A stretch of 64,000 bases of DNA from CATQHL01 sp965242895 (GCA_965242895.1 OZ251507.1:1922001-1986000); one strand, 5' to 3'. Counted from the stretch's first letter, positions 26,701 through 35,683 are shown. A program made the numbers and translations. The notes: generated by a model from the sequence alone, not told the origin.

Positions 26701-27431
26701 GGAAAATGTCTGTCCAGCAGGTTTCTGACGTAGCCGATCACGCGGGCGCCCCGCGCCGGGTTGTAGCCACCGCCCCGTTCGCAGCCGTCGGCTTCGGAAA
26801 TCACATCTGTTCCGTAAAGAGCGTCGTAAAGACTCCCCCAGCGGGCGTTGGCGGCGTTCAGGGCGTAGCGAGCGTTGTCGACGGGAACGACCAACTGCGG
26901 CCCTGCAATACAGGCGATTTCAGGGTCGACGTTGCTTGTGGTCACGAGCACTTGATCGGATTCGTCTGCTTTGTCTGCTTTGTCCGTTATGTCTGCTTCG
27001 TCCACTATGTAGCCGATGGAGCGCAGGAAGGCTGCTTGTTCGGTTTGTTGCTCGGCTTTTTCCTTGGTTTTTTCCTTCGTTTCACCGCGACTGACGCCGA
27101 CGTCGTCGTCGCGACTGTCGCTGTCGCCACTTATGCCACTTATGCCACTGTTGCCGTTGCCGCTGCCGCGACTTACGCTGTCGCTGCTGCCGCTGTCACC
27201 GTTGCCGCCGATCTTCACAGAACTCCCGTGAAGCCGTCGCCAGCGTTCATCGATTTGGGATTGCAGCTGACTGCGTCGTTCCAGCGCCTTGCGCACTCGA
27301 GGCTCCAAAGACTCCAGAATGCTGGCCAGGGAGTTCCAAAAGCTTTCAGGCGAGATCCCTGTATCCGCAGATAATTCCGCAGCCACGAACTCTGCTAGTG
27401 GTTCAGCTATTTCCAGCCTGGGGTCTATCAT
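23736..27431 (-). CDS. glcB: Malate synthase G with three large low-complexity insertions
   Basis: About 1231 residues against ~720-740 for the family. It makes malate from glyoxylate and acetyl-CoA, the second glyoxylate-shunt step. The core blocks align with E. coli GlcB: AGPQLVVPVDNARYALNAAN, DLEDSVAAVDAHDK, NSRTGSVYVV, KMGIMDEERRTSLNL, NTGFLDRTGDE, RGRGQIGKGMWA, AWVPSPTAASLHALHY and ALMEDRATLRISSQ (with the catalytic Asp). Insertions: a Gly/Ser and Lys/Glu segment (~27010-27230), His-Val-Pro/Asp-Ala-Pro repeats plus an acidic stretch (~26190-26700), and a ~285-residue Thr/Asp/Pro/Ala/Gln tract (~24235-25085). The longest frame starts at 27581, but the ATG at 27431 has AGAGGAG about 6 nt upstream and the preceding 50 codons are slippage repeats. 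It is divergent from isocitrate lyase. Confidence 0.93.
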   Translation of the reverse strand: MIDPRLEIAEPLAEFVAAELSADTGISPESFWNSLASILESLEPRVRKALERRSQLQSQIDERWRRLHGSSVKIGGNGDSGSSDSVSRGSGNGNSGISGISGDSDSRDDDVGVSRGETKEKTKEKAEQQTEQAAFLRSIGYIVDEADITDKADKADESDQVLVTTSNVDPEIACIAGPQLVVPVDNARYALNAANARWGSLYDALYGTDVISEADGCERGGGYNPARGARVIGYVRNLLDRHFPLHVPHVADAPHVSHVPDAPHVSHVPHAPDAPHVPHVPDAPHVPHVPHAPDAPHVPHVPHAPHVPHVPHAPHVPHVPHAPDAPHVPDAPLAGGGSHANASAYRVRSGSLEAFLEELEESDSTEESEGTTQMALRDNAADEPEKTHRSTEWADSTEGAKQAEQPEQAEHTAHTAHTTASSQAGAWVPLEDPGQFAGYVGDPARPEAILLRKHGIHLEILFDSTSAVGRSDLAGVDDVRIEGALTTIMDLEDSVAAVDAHDKVLAYRNWLGLMRGDLETSFEKGGSTLTRKLNSDTEYLLPDGRPAVLRRLSVMLVRIVGLALETDSVLFKGEPIPETILDASVAAWCALGNRSNSRTGSVYVVCPKLHGPEEVALVCELLGRVEEALGFEALTLKMGIMDEERRTSLNLAACLAEASDRVVFINTGFLDRTGDEIHTNMEAGAMIPKGEMKTATWLDTYEKQNVAVGLRAGLRGRGQIGKGMWARPDDMAAMLAEKVAHPVSGASTAWVPSPTAASLHALHYLEINVDARADELLRSIQGGDAPQGVAEGHDQMTGAGAGDTDPGTDTGADTDTGTDTDTGTDRNTNTDKNSRANPLDETGIATSNLKDTDPGTERDKNSDANPSTGANLSRAKSTIQGQDPADATGTQTEISPTISPTAATAATATLATHSAGAQTIRQTETDPVPKETPAASTQADPTPQTAHPTDPTGTQAQPAAHTATDQSTATTLSSRTSAPAAQTHKSSAAQDPTAAPSQDPTATPPQAQTAAGPQDPTAAPSQNPTAAPQAQTAAPHQNLTAATPQDTAQLARLTKLTMPAKLGMLEVPVMPSDRKLSTEEISRELENNLQGILGYVSRWVGMGVGCSKVPDIAGVALMEDRATLRISSQHVANWLHHGIVEEEQVRRTMERMAEIVDRQNAGDDAYHPMSPDFDTSIPFQAAAALVFEGRNQPNGYTEKILNHYRRQMKSALNALNAGQSGQAGQSRQSGQ

Positions 27432-28017
27432 CGAGGCTCCTCTTGCTCTCTCAGCGGGCATTGCTTGTTCAGTCACGCTATGCCGCGTTCCGCCAAGTTC
27501 TGTCCGCGCTGTGCCGGGTTCTGCTAAGTTTTGCCAAGTGCTGTCCCGCGTTTTGCCAAGTGCTGTCCCGCGTTCTGTCAAGTGCTGTCCGCGTTCTGCT
27601 GCGCGCTGATTCGGCTAGCTCCGACTTGCTTGTTCGGATTTTCGGACGTTGCTTGCTCTGACTCTAAAGTTCTCTAGAGTTCTCTAGAATTCTCTAAAGC
27701 TCTAGAGCGAGGAGAGGGCGAACGACTTTCTTTTGGTCGTAAAACTCTTCTGACCTAAAGTATCCTAAAGCACTCCAGAACTCTAGAGCGGGGGCTTAAT
27801 TCCAGACTCCGGAGTTGGTCTCTGGAGTTTGATTTCTGGAGTCTTGGATTCCAGAGTGATTTCTGGAGTTGATCTCTGGGAGTTGGTCTTTGGGGGCTGG
27901 TCTCTGGAGTTTGATTTCTGGGGTCTGGCCTTGGGGGTCTGGTCTTCGGAGTTGATTTTTGGGGTCTGGTCTTCGGAGTTTGATTTCCGGAGTCTCCTCC
28001 TGCCGGTTGGTGGAGCA
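27432..28017. other. Gene-free repeat stretch, left part of the glcB-aceA spacer
   Basis: It contains several GTCCCGCGTTTTGCCAAGTGCT-like units (27490-27605), CTCTAGAGTTCTCTAGA-type units (27660-27795) and GGAGTTTGATTTCTGG units (27800-28000). Promoters of both divergent genes should lie in this spacer but none is certain. No gene recognised. Confidence 0.55.
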
Positions 28018-28344
28018 GCGGTGGCTTGGCGGTGGCTGTCTGGTCGGGGATTCTTTGGCGGTGGAGTAGATGTTCGAGCGTCTTGCTGGGGTCATGTGGC
28101 TGGTGGCAGCTTGGCGGTGGCTTGTCTGGTCGGGAACTTTGTTTTTATGTGACGACTCATGTGACGACTCATGTGACTACATATGCTGACGACATATGCT
28201 CCGTCACCCTCGATCTCGGGGCGGTGGCTTGGCGGTGGCTGTCTGGTCGGGGATTCTTTGGCGGTGGAGTAGATGTTCGAGCGTCTTGCTGGGGTCATGT
28301 GGCTGGCGGCGGCGTGGTGGTGGCTTGTCTGGTCGGGAACTTTG
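28018..28344. repeat. 124-bp direct repeat pair
   Basis: Copies at 28018-28141 and 28221-28344 begin GCGGTGGCTTGGCGGTGGC and end GGTCGGGAACTTTG with only a few differences. The 79-bp spacer has a GTGACGACTCAT repeat. An ACTTTGCATTTA repeat follows to about 28400. Confidence 0.8.
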
Positions 28345-28802
28345 CATTTTGCATTTAGGAAACTTTGCATTTAACTTTGCATTTAACTTTGCATTTAGGA
28401 AGAATTCGGCTATTTTTAGACCCTGGCAGGATGGAGTTGTGGTATCTGCGTGATGTCTGCTCCATGTCTGCTCCAAGAACCTAAAAACCCTAAAAGAGAA
28501 TTCAGTTTGTCTCGTGGCCCGGACGTGACCCAGATCGGGGCCGACTAGTCGTAACATCCTTTCCCAAATCCCCAAGAGCCAACTTCTAAGGGTAGAAAAA
28601 CCGAAAAACCGAAAAGAAAAACCGAGAGAAAGAGAGAGTCCCCCAAAGGCTGAAAAACCGAGAGCGAGTTTCCCTAAGAGCTGAAGAACAGAAAGCGAGT
28701 CTCAAAGGCCGAAAGAGCAAAAGAGCAAGAGCGATCCCCCCAAGGCCGAATAACCAAAGCCGATCCCTAAAAGGCCGAATAACCAGGAGTGAGCCCCCCC
28801 AA

Positions 28803-28958
28803 GAGCCAATCTTTCGAGGGTCAATCCCCCAGAAGAGTGGAATTTGGAGCATTTGAGTTATGCCAGAGTCCCGAGAGCCAATCTTTCCAGGGTCAATCCT
28901 CCAGAAGAGTGGAATTTGGAGGATTTGAGTTATGCCAGAGTCCCAAGAGCCAATCCCC
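28803..28958. repeat. 72-bp tandem repeat upstream of isocitrate lyase
   Basis: Units begin at 28803, 28875 and 28947 (GAGCCAAT...), with two full copies and a partial third. The surrounding 28580-29260 is a monotonous purine-rich GAGCC/AAGAGCC repeat field with no gene. Confidence 0.8.
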
Positions 28959-29274
28959 CAGAGCCCCCTAGGAGCGAGCCCCCCAAGAGCCAAAAAACCA
29001 AGAGTCGACCTCCTGTGAGCGAACTCTCCAAGAGCCGAAGAATCAAGGAGCAATCTCCAGAGCCATCTCCTAAGAGTTCCCAGAGCCCCCAGAGTCCCCA
29101 TAAAAGCGATCCCCCAAGAGCCGACTCCTCAAGAGTTAACTACCAAGCGCCGACCCCCAGAGAACCAAACAGCAAACAGTCAGAGAACCAAAGGACCAAA
29201 GACCCAAACAGCAACCAGCAAACAGCCCAAGAACCAAACAACCAGCCCCCAAAAACCAAAAGGAGAACCCCCAG

Positions 29275-31719
29275 TTGAACCCGTTTGAAGCCGAAGTGCA
29301 GTCCACCCAGAAATGGATGAGTTCCCCCCGCTTCGATGGCCTGATCCGCCTCTATTCGGCTCGTCAGGTCGTCGAACAGCGTGGCAGCATCCCCCAGGAC
29401 TACAGCGTGGCACGCACCACTGCCGAACGCTTCTACAACAGACTGCGGGAACTCTTCGGCGCACGCCGCTGCATCACTACCTTCGGCCCTTACTCCCCAG
29501 GTCAGGCGGTGGCGATCAAGCGGGCGGGAATAGACGCCATCTACCTGGGCGGCTGGGCGACCTCCGCCAAAGGTTCGGCGCAGGAAGACCCCGGCCCAGA
29601 CTTGGCCAGCTACCCCCTCAACAGCGTCCCCGACGAAGCCGCAGTCCTGGTGCGCGCCCTGCTCACCGCAGACAAGAACCAGCGCTTCATGCGCTCTCGA
29701 ATGAGCAGGCAAGAGCGTGAAATCACGCCCGAGGTGGACTACTCGCCGTTCATCATCGCAGACGCCGACACCGGCCACGGCGGCGACCCTCACGTCCGTA
29801 ATCTCATAAGGCGCTTCGTCGAGGTCGGCGTCCCGGGCTATCACATAGAAGACCAGAAACCGGGTCAGAAAAAGTGCGGACATCAGAGCGGAAAGGTGCT
29901 GGTGGCGTGCGACGAGCAGATCAAGCGGCTGAACGCTGCCCGCTTCCAGCTTGACGTGATGGGAGTGCCGGGTGTCGTCGTGGCCAGGACTGACGCGGAA
30001 GCCGCCAGCCTGCTGCATGGCGGAGAAGACGAGCGTGACCAGCCGTTCATCCTGGGTGCCACCAACACGGCCATCCCCTCCTACAAGACCGCTTACCTAG
30101 CGGCGCTGCGTCTGCTCCACGAAGCCGGAGTGGACGGGGTGATGGGTCATCTTCTCTATGCCGCGACCCCTGCTAGTTACAAGAAAGCGCTGACCTGGCT
30201 GGAGCGTTCGGGGGTGCACGAAGTCATACGCCAGGCCACGTCCGAGCACTTCGCCGCCTCCCAGCCGAGCACGACGGTCACCGTCGACAAGGTGGCTGAC
30301 GTGCTGGTGGACGCTTGGGAGACGGCTGCGGTGCTCACCACCTACGCAGAAGCCGTGGCTGATCAGATGGCGTCCCGCATCGAGGAAGGCGAGGAGTTCG
30401 TGATCGACGGACGCAGCCTCGACGTGACGGGCTGGCGGGAATTCGCCGCCGCCGTCGGATTGGAGGAGGCTCAGAAGCGCGCCGACGCTCTAGGGCTGGA
30501 CGTCAAGTGGGATCCGGAACTGGCCAAGACACCGGACGGCTACCACCAAGTGCAGAACGGGATCGACTACGCCGTGGCCAAGTCTCTGGCGGCGGCCCCG
30601 TTCTGCGACCTCCTCTGGATGGAGACTAAGACCGCCGACCTGTCCGAAGCAAGCCGGTTTGCCGAGGCCGTCCACGCCGTCTACCCGGACAAGATGCTGG
30701 TCTACAACCTGTCGCCGTCTTTCAACTGGGACACCACCGGCATGAGCGACGAGGAGATGCGCCGCTTTCCCGACGAGTTGGGCAAATTGGGGTACGTCTT
30801 CAATTTCATCACCTACGGCGGCCATCAGGTGGACGGCATGGCGGCTGAAGAACTGGCGGTCGGCCTCAAGGAGGAAGGGATGCTCTCCCTGGCCAAGATT
30901 CAGCGGCGGCTGCGCCTGGTTGACTCTCCCTACCGGACGCCTCAGACGCTCGTCGGCGGCCCCCGCATCGACGCTGCGCTGATGGCTTCCACTGGACGCA
31001 CCGCTACCACTCGAGCCATGGGCAAGGGTTCCACCCAGTTCCAGCATCTTGTGCACACCGAGGTTCCCACCAAGACCCTGGAGAGGTGGCTGATGATTTG
31101 GGCAGAGCATCACGAGACGGCAATCGTCGGGTCGCTTTTTGGCGGGGATGGCGGGGTCGGCGGTGGCGGGGACGGGCACACTCCCACCGTGTCTGCCTCG
31201 CCCGCGTTGCCCGCGTTGCCTGTGTCGCCCGCCTACTCCCGACCTCAGCGCTCTCAGCGCTCTCAGCGACTAGAAGTGCGCCTGCGCCCGTATTCGGCGG
31301 GTTCCGAAGTCTTAGAACTCAGCGTCCTTCACGGAGCAAGCCACCTGGCGAACGTGATCTTCGCCGTCATCAAGGACCGCCGCAATCGGGCGATCCTGTC
31401 CGTGCGGGATCAGAACACCCTCGTCCTCGAACTGCGCCGCAAGCGGCTGATGCTCCTGATGCACCTGTTCCTGGCGGCCCGTTACAAGGCTGCGTCGGTT
31501 CACTACCTGACGCCCACTGAGGACAACCGTCTTCAGGCGGGGAGCATGCTCCGACTGGGCTTGTTCGAGTCGGTGTCGGAGGAGGTCGGCGAGATCATCG
31601 TGGCCGATGTGAACGAAGAGGTCGTGAGCAACCTGTTGGGGAGCGAAGCCGCCGTGGCGGCGCTGATCAAGGGAAGATCAGGCGTGGGCGGGGGCGCAGG
31701 CTCGGGCACGAGCGCGTGA
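29275..31719 (+). CDS. aceA: Isocitrate lyase, long ICL2/AceAb type
   Basis: 814 residues. It cleaves isocitrate to glyoxylate and succinate. It matches the long mycobacterial ICL2 type: RLYSARQVVEQRGSIP, TFGPYSPGQAVAIKRAGIDA, the catalytic loop KKCGH (199-203, Cys201), ADADTGHGGDPHVRNLIRRF and NLSPSFNWDTTGMSDEEMRR. The C-terminal regulatory-type domain contains GSEVLEL and a VRDQNT block. Residues ~620-667 are a Gly then Pro/Ser/Gln/Arg-rich insertion between the catalytic and C-terminal parts, absent from M. tuberculosis ICL2. The start is TTG at 29275, supported by AAAGGAG about 9 nt upstream. It is divergent from malate synthase. Confidence 0.95.
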   Translation: MNPFEAEVQSTQKWMSSPRFDGLIRLYSARQVVEQRGSIPQDYSVARTTAERFYNRLRELFGARRCITTFGPYSPGQAVAIKRAGIDAIYLGGWATSAKGSAQEDPGPDLASYPLNSVPDEAAVLVRALLTADKNQRFMRSRMSRQEREITPEVDYSPFIIADADTGHGGDPHVRNLIRRFVEVGVPGYHIEDQKPGQKKCGHQSGKVLVACDEQIKRLNAARFQLDVMGVPGVVVARTDAEAASLLHGGEDERDQPFILGATNTAIPSYKTAYLAALRLLHEAGVDGVMGHLLYAATPASYKKALTWLERSGVHEVIRQATSEHFAASQPSTTVTVDKVADVLVDAWETAAVLTTYAEAVADQMASRIEEGEEFVIDGRSLDVTGWREFAAAVGLEEAQKRADALGLDVKWDPELAKTPDGYHQVQNGIDYAVAKSLAAAPFCDLLWMETKTADLSEASRFAEAVHAVYPDKMLVYNLSPSFNWDTTGMSDEEMRRFPDELGKLGYVFNFITYGGHQVDGMAAEELAVGLKEEGMLSLAKIQRRLRLVDSPYRTPQTLVGGPRIDAALMASTGRTATTRAMGKGSTQFQHLVHTEVPTKTLERWLMIWAEHHETAIVGSLFGGDGGVGGGGDGHTPTVSASPALPALPVSPAYSRPQRSQRSQRLEVRLRPYSAGSEVLELSVLHGASHLANVIFAVIKDRRNRAILSVRDQNTLVLELRRKRLMLLMHLFLAARYKAASVHYLTPTEDNRLQAGSMLRLGLFESVSEEVGEIIVADVNEEVVSNLLGSEAAVAALIKGRSGVGGGAGSGTSA

Positions 31720-32023
31720 GCAGGTTTGGGCACGAGTTCTGGCGGGGGCGCAACTGCGGGCGGGGGAGCAGGTTCGGGCACGGGTTCGGGCGCGGGAGCA
31801 GGCGCAGGCACTGGCATGAGCACAACTTGAGGCGGCTTGAGGCCACTTGAGACAACTTGAGGCGGCTGGGCAGGAAGCCGAAGTGCCGGCCGCACCGGAC
31901 TGCACGGCGCCGGCACTGGCACGAGCACGACTTGAGGCGGCTTGCTCTGACAACCAAGGGCTCTTTCCCCACGGTTCTCCACGGTTTCCCACGGTCTCCT
32001 TCCCCACGATCTAAGATTTACAC
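31720..32023. other. Repeat-rich gap between isocitrate lyase and amidohydrolase
   Basis: Short repeats GGGCACGAG, GCGGGGGAGCAGGTTCGGG and ACAACTTGAGGCGGCTT fill the stretch. No gene is supported on either strand; long open frames here are shadows of the repeats. Confidence 0.5.
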
Positions 32024-33313
32024 GTGACCGCCCCAGATACCCCAGAAACTCCAGGCGCCCCAGGCGCCGCAACCGCCGTCAGTTCCACGCCTGCTGCGCC
32101 TGCCGTAGACATCGACGAAGCACCCAGCGAAATGCTGCTGCCCGACCCGCCGGCTCAGCGCCTCAGATACACGCTCGTTTCCGTGGACGACCACCTAGTC
32201 GAGCCGCCCTGGCTTTTCGAGGGGCGCATGCCTCGTGCTCTCGCCGACCGGGCGCCCAAGGTGGTGCAGAACGACGACGGCACCCAGATGTGGGTCTTCG
32301 ACGGCAAGTCGTATGAGCAGCTCGGTCTGAACGCCCAGGTGGGACGCGCCGATCGGGACAACATCACCTTCGAGCCGGCGCGCTTTTCCGACATGCGCAG
32401 AGGCGCCTGGGACATCCACGAACGGGTCAAGGACATGGACCTAGGCGGAATCTGGGCTTCGGTGTGCTTCCCGTCGGTCATCACGGGGTTCTGCGGCAGG
32501 GTCTACTCCGATTGTTCTGATCCCGAGTTGGGCTTGGCGGCCACCCGCGCCTTCAACGACTGGATATGCGAGGAGTGGTGGGGGTCATATCCCGACCGGA
32601 TCGTCCCGATGGGCATCACTTGGCTGCAGGACGCTGAGATCGGCGCCGCCGAAATCCGCCGAAACGCCGAGCGGGGTTTCGTGGCGGTGACGCTCCCAGA
32701 GAATCCCTCTTACATAGGCTTGCCGTCTATCCACGACCGCTGGTGGGACCCGGTGCTCGCGGCCTGCGAGGAAACAGACACGGTCATCTGCCTGCACACA
32801 GGCTCTTCCGGCCACTGGATGCCGCAGGACGACGACGGCCCGCACCTCGCCGTGCGAGCCACTCTTTTCCAGATGCACGCCTACGTGGCGGCCGCCGAAT
32901 GGGTCTGGTCGGGTGTGGCTTTGCGGTTCCCTAGCATCAAGGTCGCCCTTTCCGAAGGCGGATGCGGCTGGGTGCCGGCTATGTACGACCGCATGAAGCA
33001 TCAGATCGAGGTATCGGGGCACGGCCGCCAGGACTGGCCGAAGGGTGCGCTCGGCCCTCACGAACTTCTGTTGCGGAACATCTGGTACTGCACTATCAGC
33101 GACCCTTCGAGCATTGACGCCGTAGTAAACCTCAACGAGAGTCACGTGATGCTTGAGACCGATTATCCTCACGCCGACAGCACGTGGCCGGGCTGCCAGG
33201 ACAGCCTAGAGGCGATGATCGGGCACCTGCCTCCAGAGACTATTGCGAACGTGTCGCACCTGAACGCGGCTGCGCTGTTCCGCCACCCTCTGCCGGAGGT
33301 GACGTTACCTTAG
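32024..33313 (+). CDS. Amidohydrolase-2-type metal-dependent hydrolase
   Basis: 429 residues. It shows the pattern of the amidohydrolase-related TIM-barrel family: VSVDDHLVEPPWLF near the N-terminus, DLGGIWASVCFPS, then CLHTGSSGHW, LSEGGCGWVPAMYDR and the closing LETDYPHADSTWP with the metal-ligand Asp/His. Members are hydrolases or decarboxylases of small cyclic or aromatic acids; the substrate cannot be named. The first ~40 residues are a Thr/Pro/Ala-rich tail. The start is a GTG without a strong ribosome binding site. Its last ~250 bp reappear as a broken copy at 61022-61275. Confidence 0.85.
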   Translation: MTAPDTPETPGAPGAATAVSSTPAAPAVDIDEAPSEMLLPDPPAQRLRYTLVSVDDHLVEPPWLFEGRMPRALADRAPKVVQNDDGTQMWVFDGKSYEQLGLNAQVGRADRDNITFEPARFSDMRRGAWDIHERVKDMDLGGIWASVCFPSVITGFCGRVYSDCSDPELGLAATRAFNDWICEEWWGSYPDRIVPMGITWLQDAEIGAAEIRRNAERGFVAVTLPENPSYIGLPSIHDRWWDPVLAACEETDTVICLHTGSSGHWMPQDDDGPHLAVRATLFQMHAYVAAAEWVWSGVALRFPSIKVALSEGGCGWVPAMYDRMKHQIEVSGHGRQDWPKGALGPHELLLRNIWYCTISDPSSIDAVVNLNESHVMLETDYPHADSTWPGCQDSLEAMIGHLPPETIANVSHLNAAALFRHPLPEVTLP

Positions 33314-33377
33314 GGGTCCTGACAGGGACCCTGACCTTAGGGCGGACCCTGACCCTATGGCGGATCCTGACCCTAGG

Positions 33378-33446
33378 GGGGCTGGGTTGGCGCAGCCATC
33401 CGCAGCGAGGATAAGCGTCAGAAAGACTGCGAGCAGGCGGTGTTCA
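33378..33446 (-). pseudogene. Remnant of an RCC1-like lipoprotein signal peptide
   Basis: On the minus strand this DNA encodes AVFLTLILAADGCANPA-like sequence, matching the signal peptide FLILILAAAGCANPAA of the genes at 33537 and 35684. It has neither start nor body. It lies between the amidohydrolase 3' end and the next RCC1 gene, so a whole gene seems to have been deleted here. Confidence 0.6.
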
Positions 33447-33536
33447 GCGGGGGTTTTCGTCTGGCCGTAGGGGTTTCCGTTTGGCCGTAGGGGTTTCCGT
33501 CTGCTGGGGGGTGTGTCCGTCTGGCGGAGGGTGGTG

Positions 33537-35645
33537 TCATTGGGGTGTGGGTGCGTAGGTTTGGGTTTTCCAGTTGGTGGTGTCTAGGTCGCTTTTTGTC
33601 CAGCAGCGGATGTTTCCGGTGGTGAGGAGGCCGCATTGGTGGTCGTATCCTGCGCTGACGGCGGTGAAGGGGCCTCTTTCGTGGAGGATGCCTTTGCCTG
33701 TGTCTTCCCAGCATTCTATGCCCCCGTCGGGGAGGAGTCCGCAGGTGTGGGTGCCGCCTACGCTGAGGGCTGTGTAAGTTTCGGGGCCGTCTATTCTGAT
33801 GTTTTCTGGGTAGACGCCTGCCATGGTGTAGTCTCCTTCTAGGATGGTGACGGAGGAAGTGTGGGGGTAATTGCCCCAGCATTCGATTTTCCCGTCGCTG
33901 CGGAGCCCGCAGGCGTGCCGGCGGCCTGCCTGCACTTCGGTGAATTCCCCCCTAGGGGGGTTCAGTACTCGCGGCCAGCCGGGGTGTTTTCTGAACCGAT
34001 CCGCGGGGTCTCCCCAGCATTTGGGGGTGCGGTCGGGGCGCAGTCCGCAGGAGTATCCCCAGTCGTTCTCGATGCTCGCGGGGTACGGTGGAGGGGGTGT
34101 GACGTGGCCTGTGTGGTGTGCTCCGTAGAGCCACTGGTATCCCCCCCATCCTGCGCTGACGCTGGTGAGGGGGTCTTGTGGTGGGGTGATTTTGCTGTGG
34201 GCGTAGGGGTCGCCCCAGCATTCTATTCCCCCGGTGGGGCGCAGCCCGCAGGTGAAGTCTGCTGAAGCGCTGACTTTGGTGAACGCCCCCTGGGGAGGAG
34301 TGGCTCTCCCGTAGAGTTCGCTCCCCCAGCATTCCACCAACCAGTCGGGGCGCAGCCCGCAGGCGTGATCCCGCCCTGAGGTGATGTCCGTGAAAACACT
34401 CTCCGGGGGTTCCGTTATAGGATGATCACCCACCCAAGACCAGCACTCCACGCCCCCGCCCGGGCGCAACCCGCACGTGTGCGAATACAACACGTTGGTG
34501 AGTTTTATGTATTCTCCTTCGTCCACCCGAGTGGTCTCGGGGAGTTCCTCCCCTACTGTCCAGTTAGACAAGTCCCAGCATTCCACCCCCCCGCCGCGCA
34601 GAGCACCGCACCCGTCGACGACCGCAGCCCAATCGCCCCGCGCTACAGGGAGAACCAATCCGTTTACCCCCCAGCACTCGTGTTTTTTGTCAGGGCGCAT
34701 TCCGCATGGGACTCCTCTGTTGCTGAGGTTGATGGAAGCGAATTCCCTCTCCGGGGTGGGGGTTAGGTAAGGACCGTAGTCGGGGGAGTAGTTGGCCCAG
34801 CATTCAACGGAACCGTCAGAGCGCATTCCGCACACGTCGGAATCTCCAGCAGCGATGGTGGTGAATTCCCCGGGTGGTGTGACGCCTAGTTCACCTTCGG
34901 GGTGGTAGTTTTCTCGGGTGAAGCCGCTTCCCCAGCATTCGGCGGTTCTGTCGTTTTTTCGGATGGCGCATGTGAATGCGTCTGCGGCGGCGATGTCGGT
35001 GTATTCTCCTTCGGGTGGGAGTGTGGCGTTGCCGCGGGGGGTGGAGGATCCCCAGCATTGCGCGCGTCCGGTGGGTTGGAGGGCGCAGGCGTGCTCGATG
35101 CCTGCGCTTACTGCTACGAACACTCCGTCTGGGGGGTTTGATAGTGCTTGGTTGTTGCCCCAGCATTCCACCCGCCCGGTGGGTCGCAGTCCGCAGGCGC
35201 TCTCCCTTCCTGCGGTCACTGCGACGAACGCTCCCTTGGGGGGTTCAGCGGCTTGGGGGGAGGGGTCCCAGTCGAGGTTCAGCAGATTTTTTTCCCATTC
35301 GAAGTCCCAGATTATGTCTTCGCCGGGTTCAGAGCCCGCCTCCCCCCACCGCCAGCATTCCGCTTCTCTGTCGGAGCGGAGCCCGCAGGTGTAACCCCAT
35401 CCGGCGCTGACAGCGGTGAACCCTCCGGGTGTGCTCGCCGCGGGCGCGTCGGGGAAAGCCAAAGTAGTGGACGTAGTCGGAGGCGGGAGCGGCAGGAGCG
35501 TTAGTGTAGCGCCCTCGAGGGGCGTGCGCGAGGGCTCTCCCCCGGTGGTGTCGTCTTGAGCGGCTGGGTTGGCGCAGCCAGCGGCAGCGAGGATAAGTAT
35601 CAGAAAAGCTGCGGGCAGGCGGCGTTTCCGTTTGGTGGAGGCCAT
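33537..35645 (-). CDS. RCC1-like propeller lipoprotein, copy A
   Basis: 702 residues. The basic start MASTKRKRR is followed by a hydrophobic segment ending in the lipobox Ala-Ala-Gly-Cys (Cys24), then a Thr/Pro-rich linker. The mature part has 14 blade motifs (Phe-x-x-Val-x-Ala-Gly...Cys-Gly-Leu-Arg...Glu-Cys-Trp-Gly), each usually with a Cys pair. It ends in a tail like WKTQTYAPTPQ, which may close the propeller. RCC1 and BLIP-II are 7-bladed, so 14 motifs suggest two propellers. It is nearly identical to copy B except in blades ~4-6. It starts 38 nt after the stop of copy B; those 38 nt include a vestige of a protease poly-Thr tail. Ligand unknown. Confidence 0.88.
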   Translation of the reverse strand: MASTKRKRRLPAAFLILILAAAGCANPAAQDDTTGGEPSRTPLEGATLTLLPLPPPTTSTTLAFPDAPAASTPGGFTAVSAGWGYTCGLRSDREAECWRWGEAGSEPGEDIIWDFEWEKNLLNLDWDPSPQAAEPPKGAFVAVTAGRESACGLRPTGRVECWGNNQALSNPPDGVFVAVSAGIEHACALQPTGRAQCWGSSTPRGNATLPPEGEYTDIAAADAFTCAIRKNDRTAECWGSGFTRENYHPEGELGVTPPGEFTTIAAGDSDVCGMRSDGSVECWANYSPDYGPYLTPTPEREFASINLSNRGVPCGMRPDKKHECWGVNGLVLPVARGDWAAVVDGCGALRGGGVECWDLSNWTVGEELPETTRVDEGEYIKLTNVLYSHTCGLRPGGGVECWSWVGDHPITEPPESVFTDITSGRDHACGLRPDWLVECWGSELYGRATPPQGAFTKVSASADFTCGLRPTGGIECWGDPYAHSKITPPQDPLTSVSAGWGGYQWLYGAHHTGHVTPPPPYPASIENDWGYSCGLRPDRTPKCWGDPADRFRKHPGWPRVLNPPRGEFTEVQAGRRHACGLRSDGKIECWGNYPHTSSVTILEGDYTMAGVYPENIRIDGPETYTALSVGGTHTCGLLPDGGIECWEDTGKGILHERGPFTAVSAGYDHQCGLLTTGNIRCWTKSDLDTTNWKTQTYAPTPQ

Positions 35646-35683
35646 TCTTGCTTATTCAGGGTGTGGTCGTGGTGTGGTGGGTG

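Noticed and set aside
29140..30018. 292-residue minus-strand frame overlapping isocitrate lyase
   Set aside because: Antisense shadow of a clearly recognised ICL2 coding sequence.
32585..33172. 195-residue minus-strand frame overlapping the amidohydrolase
   Set aside because: Antisense shadow; the plus strand carries the family motifs.
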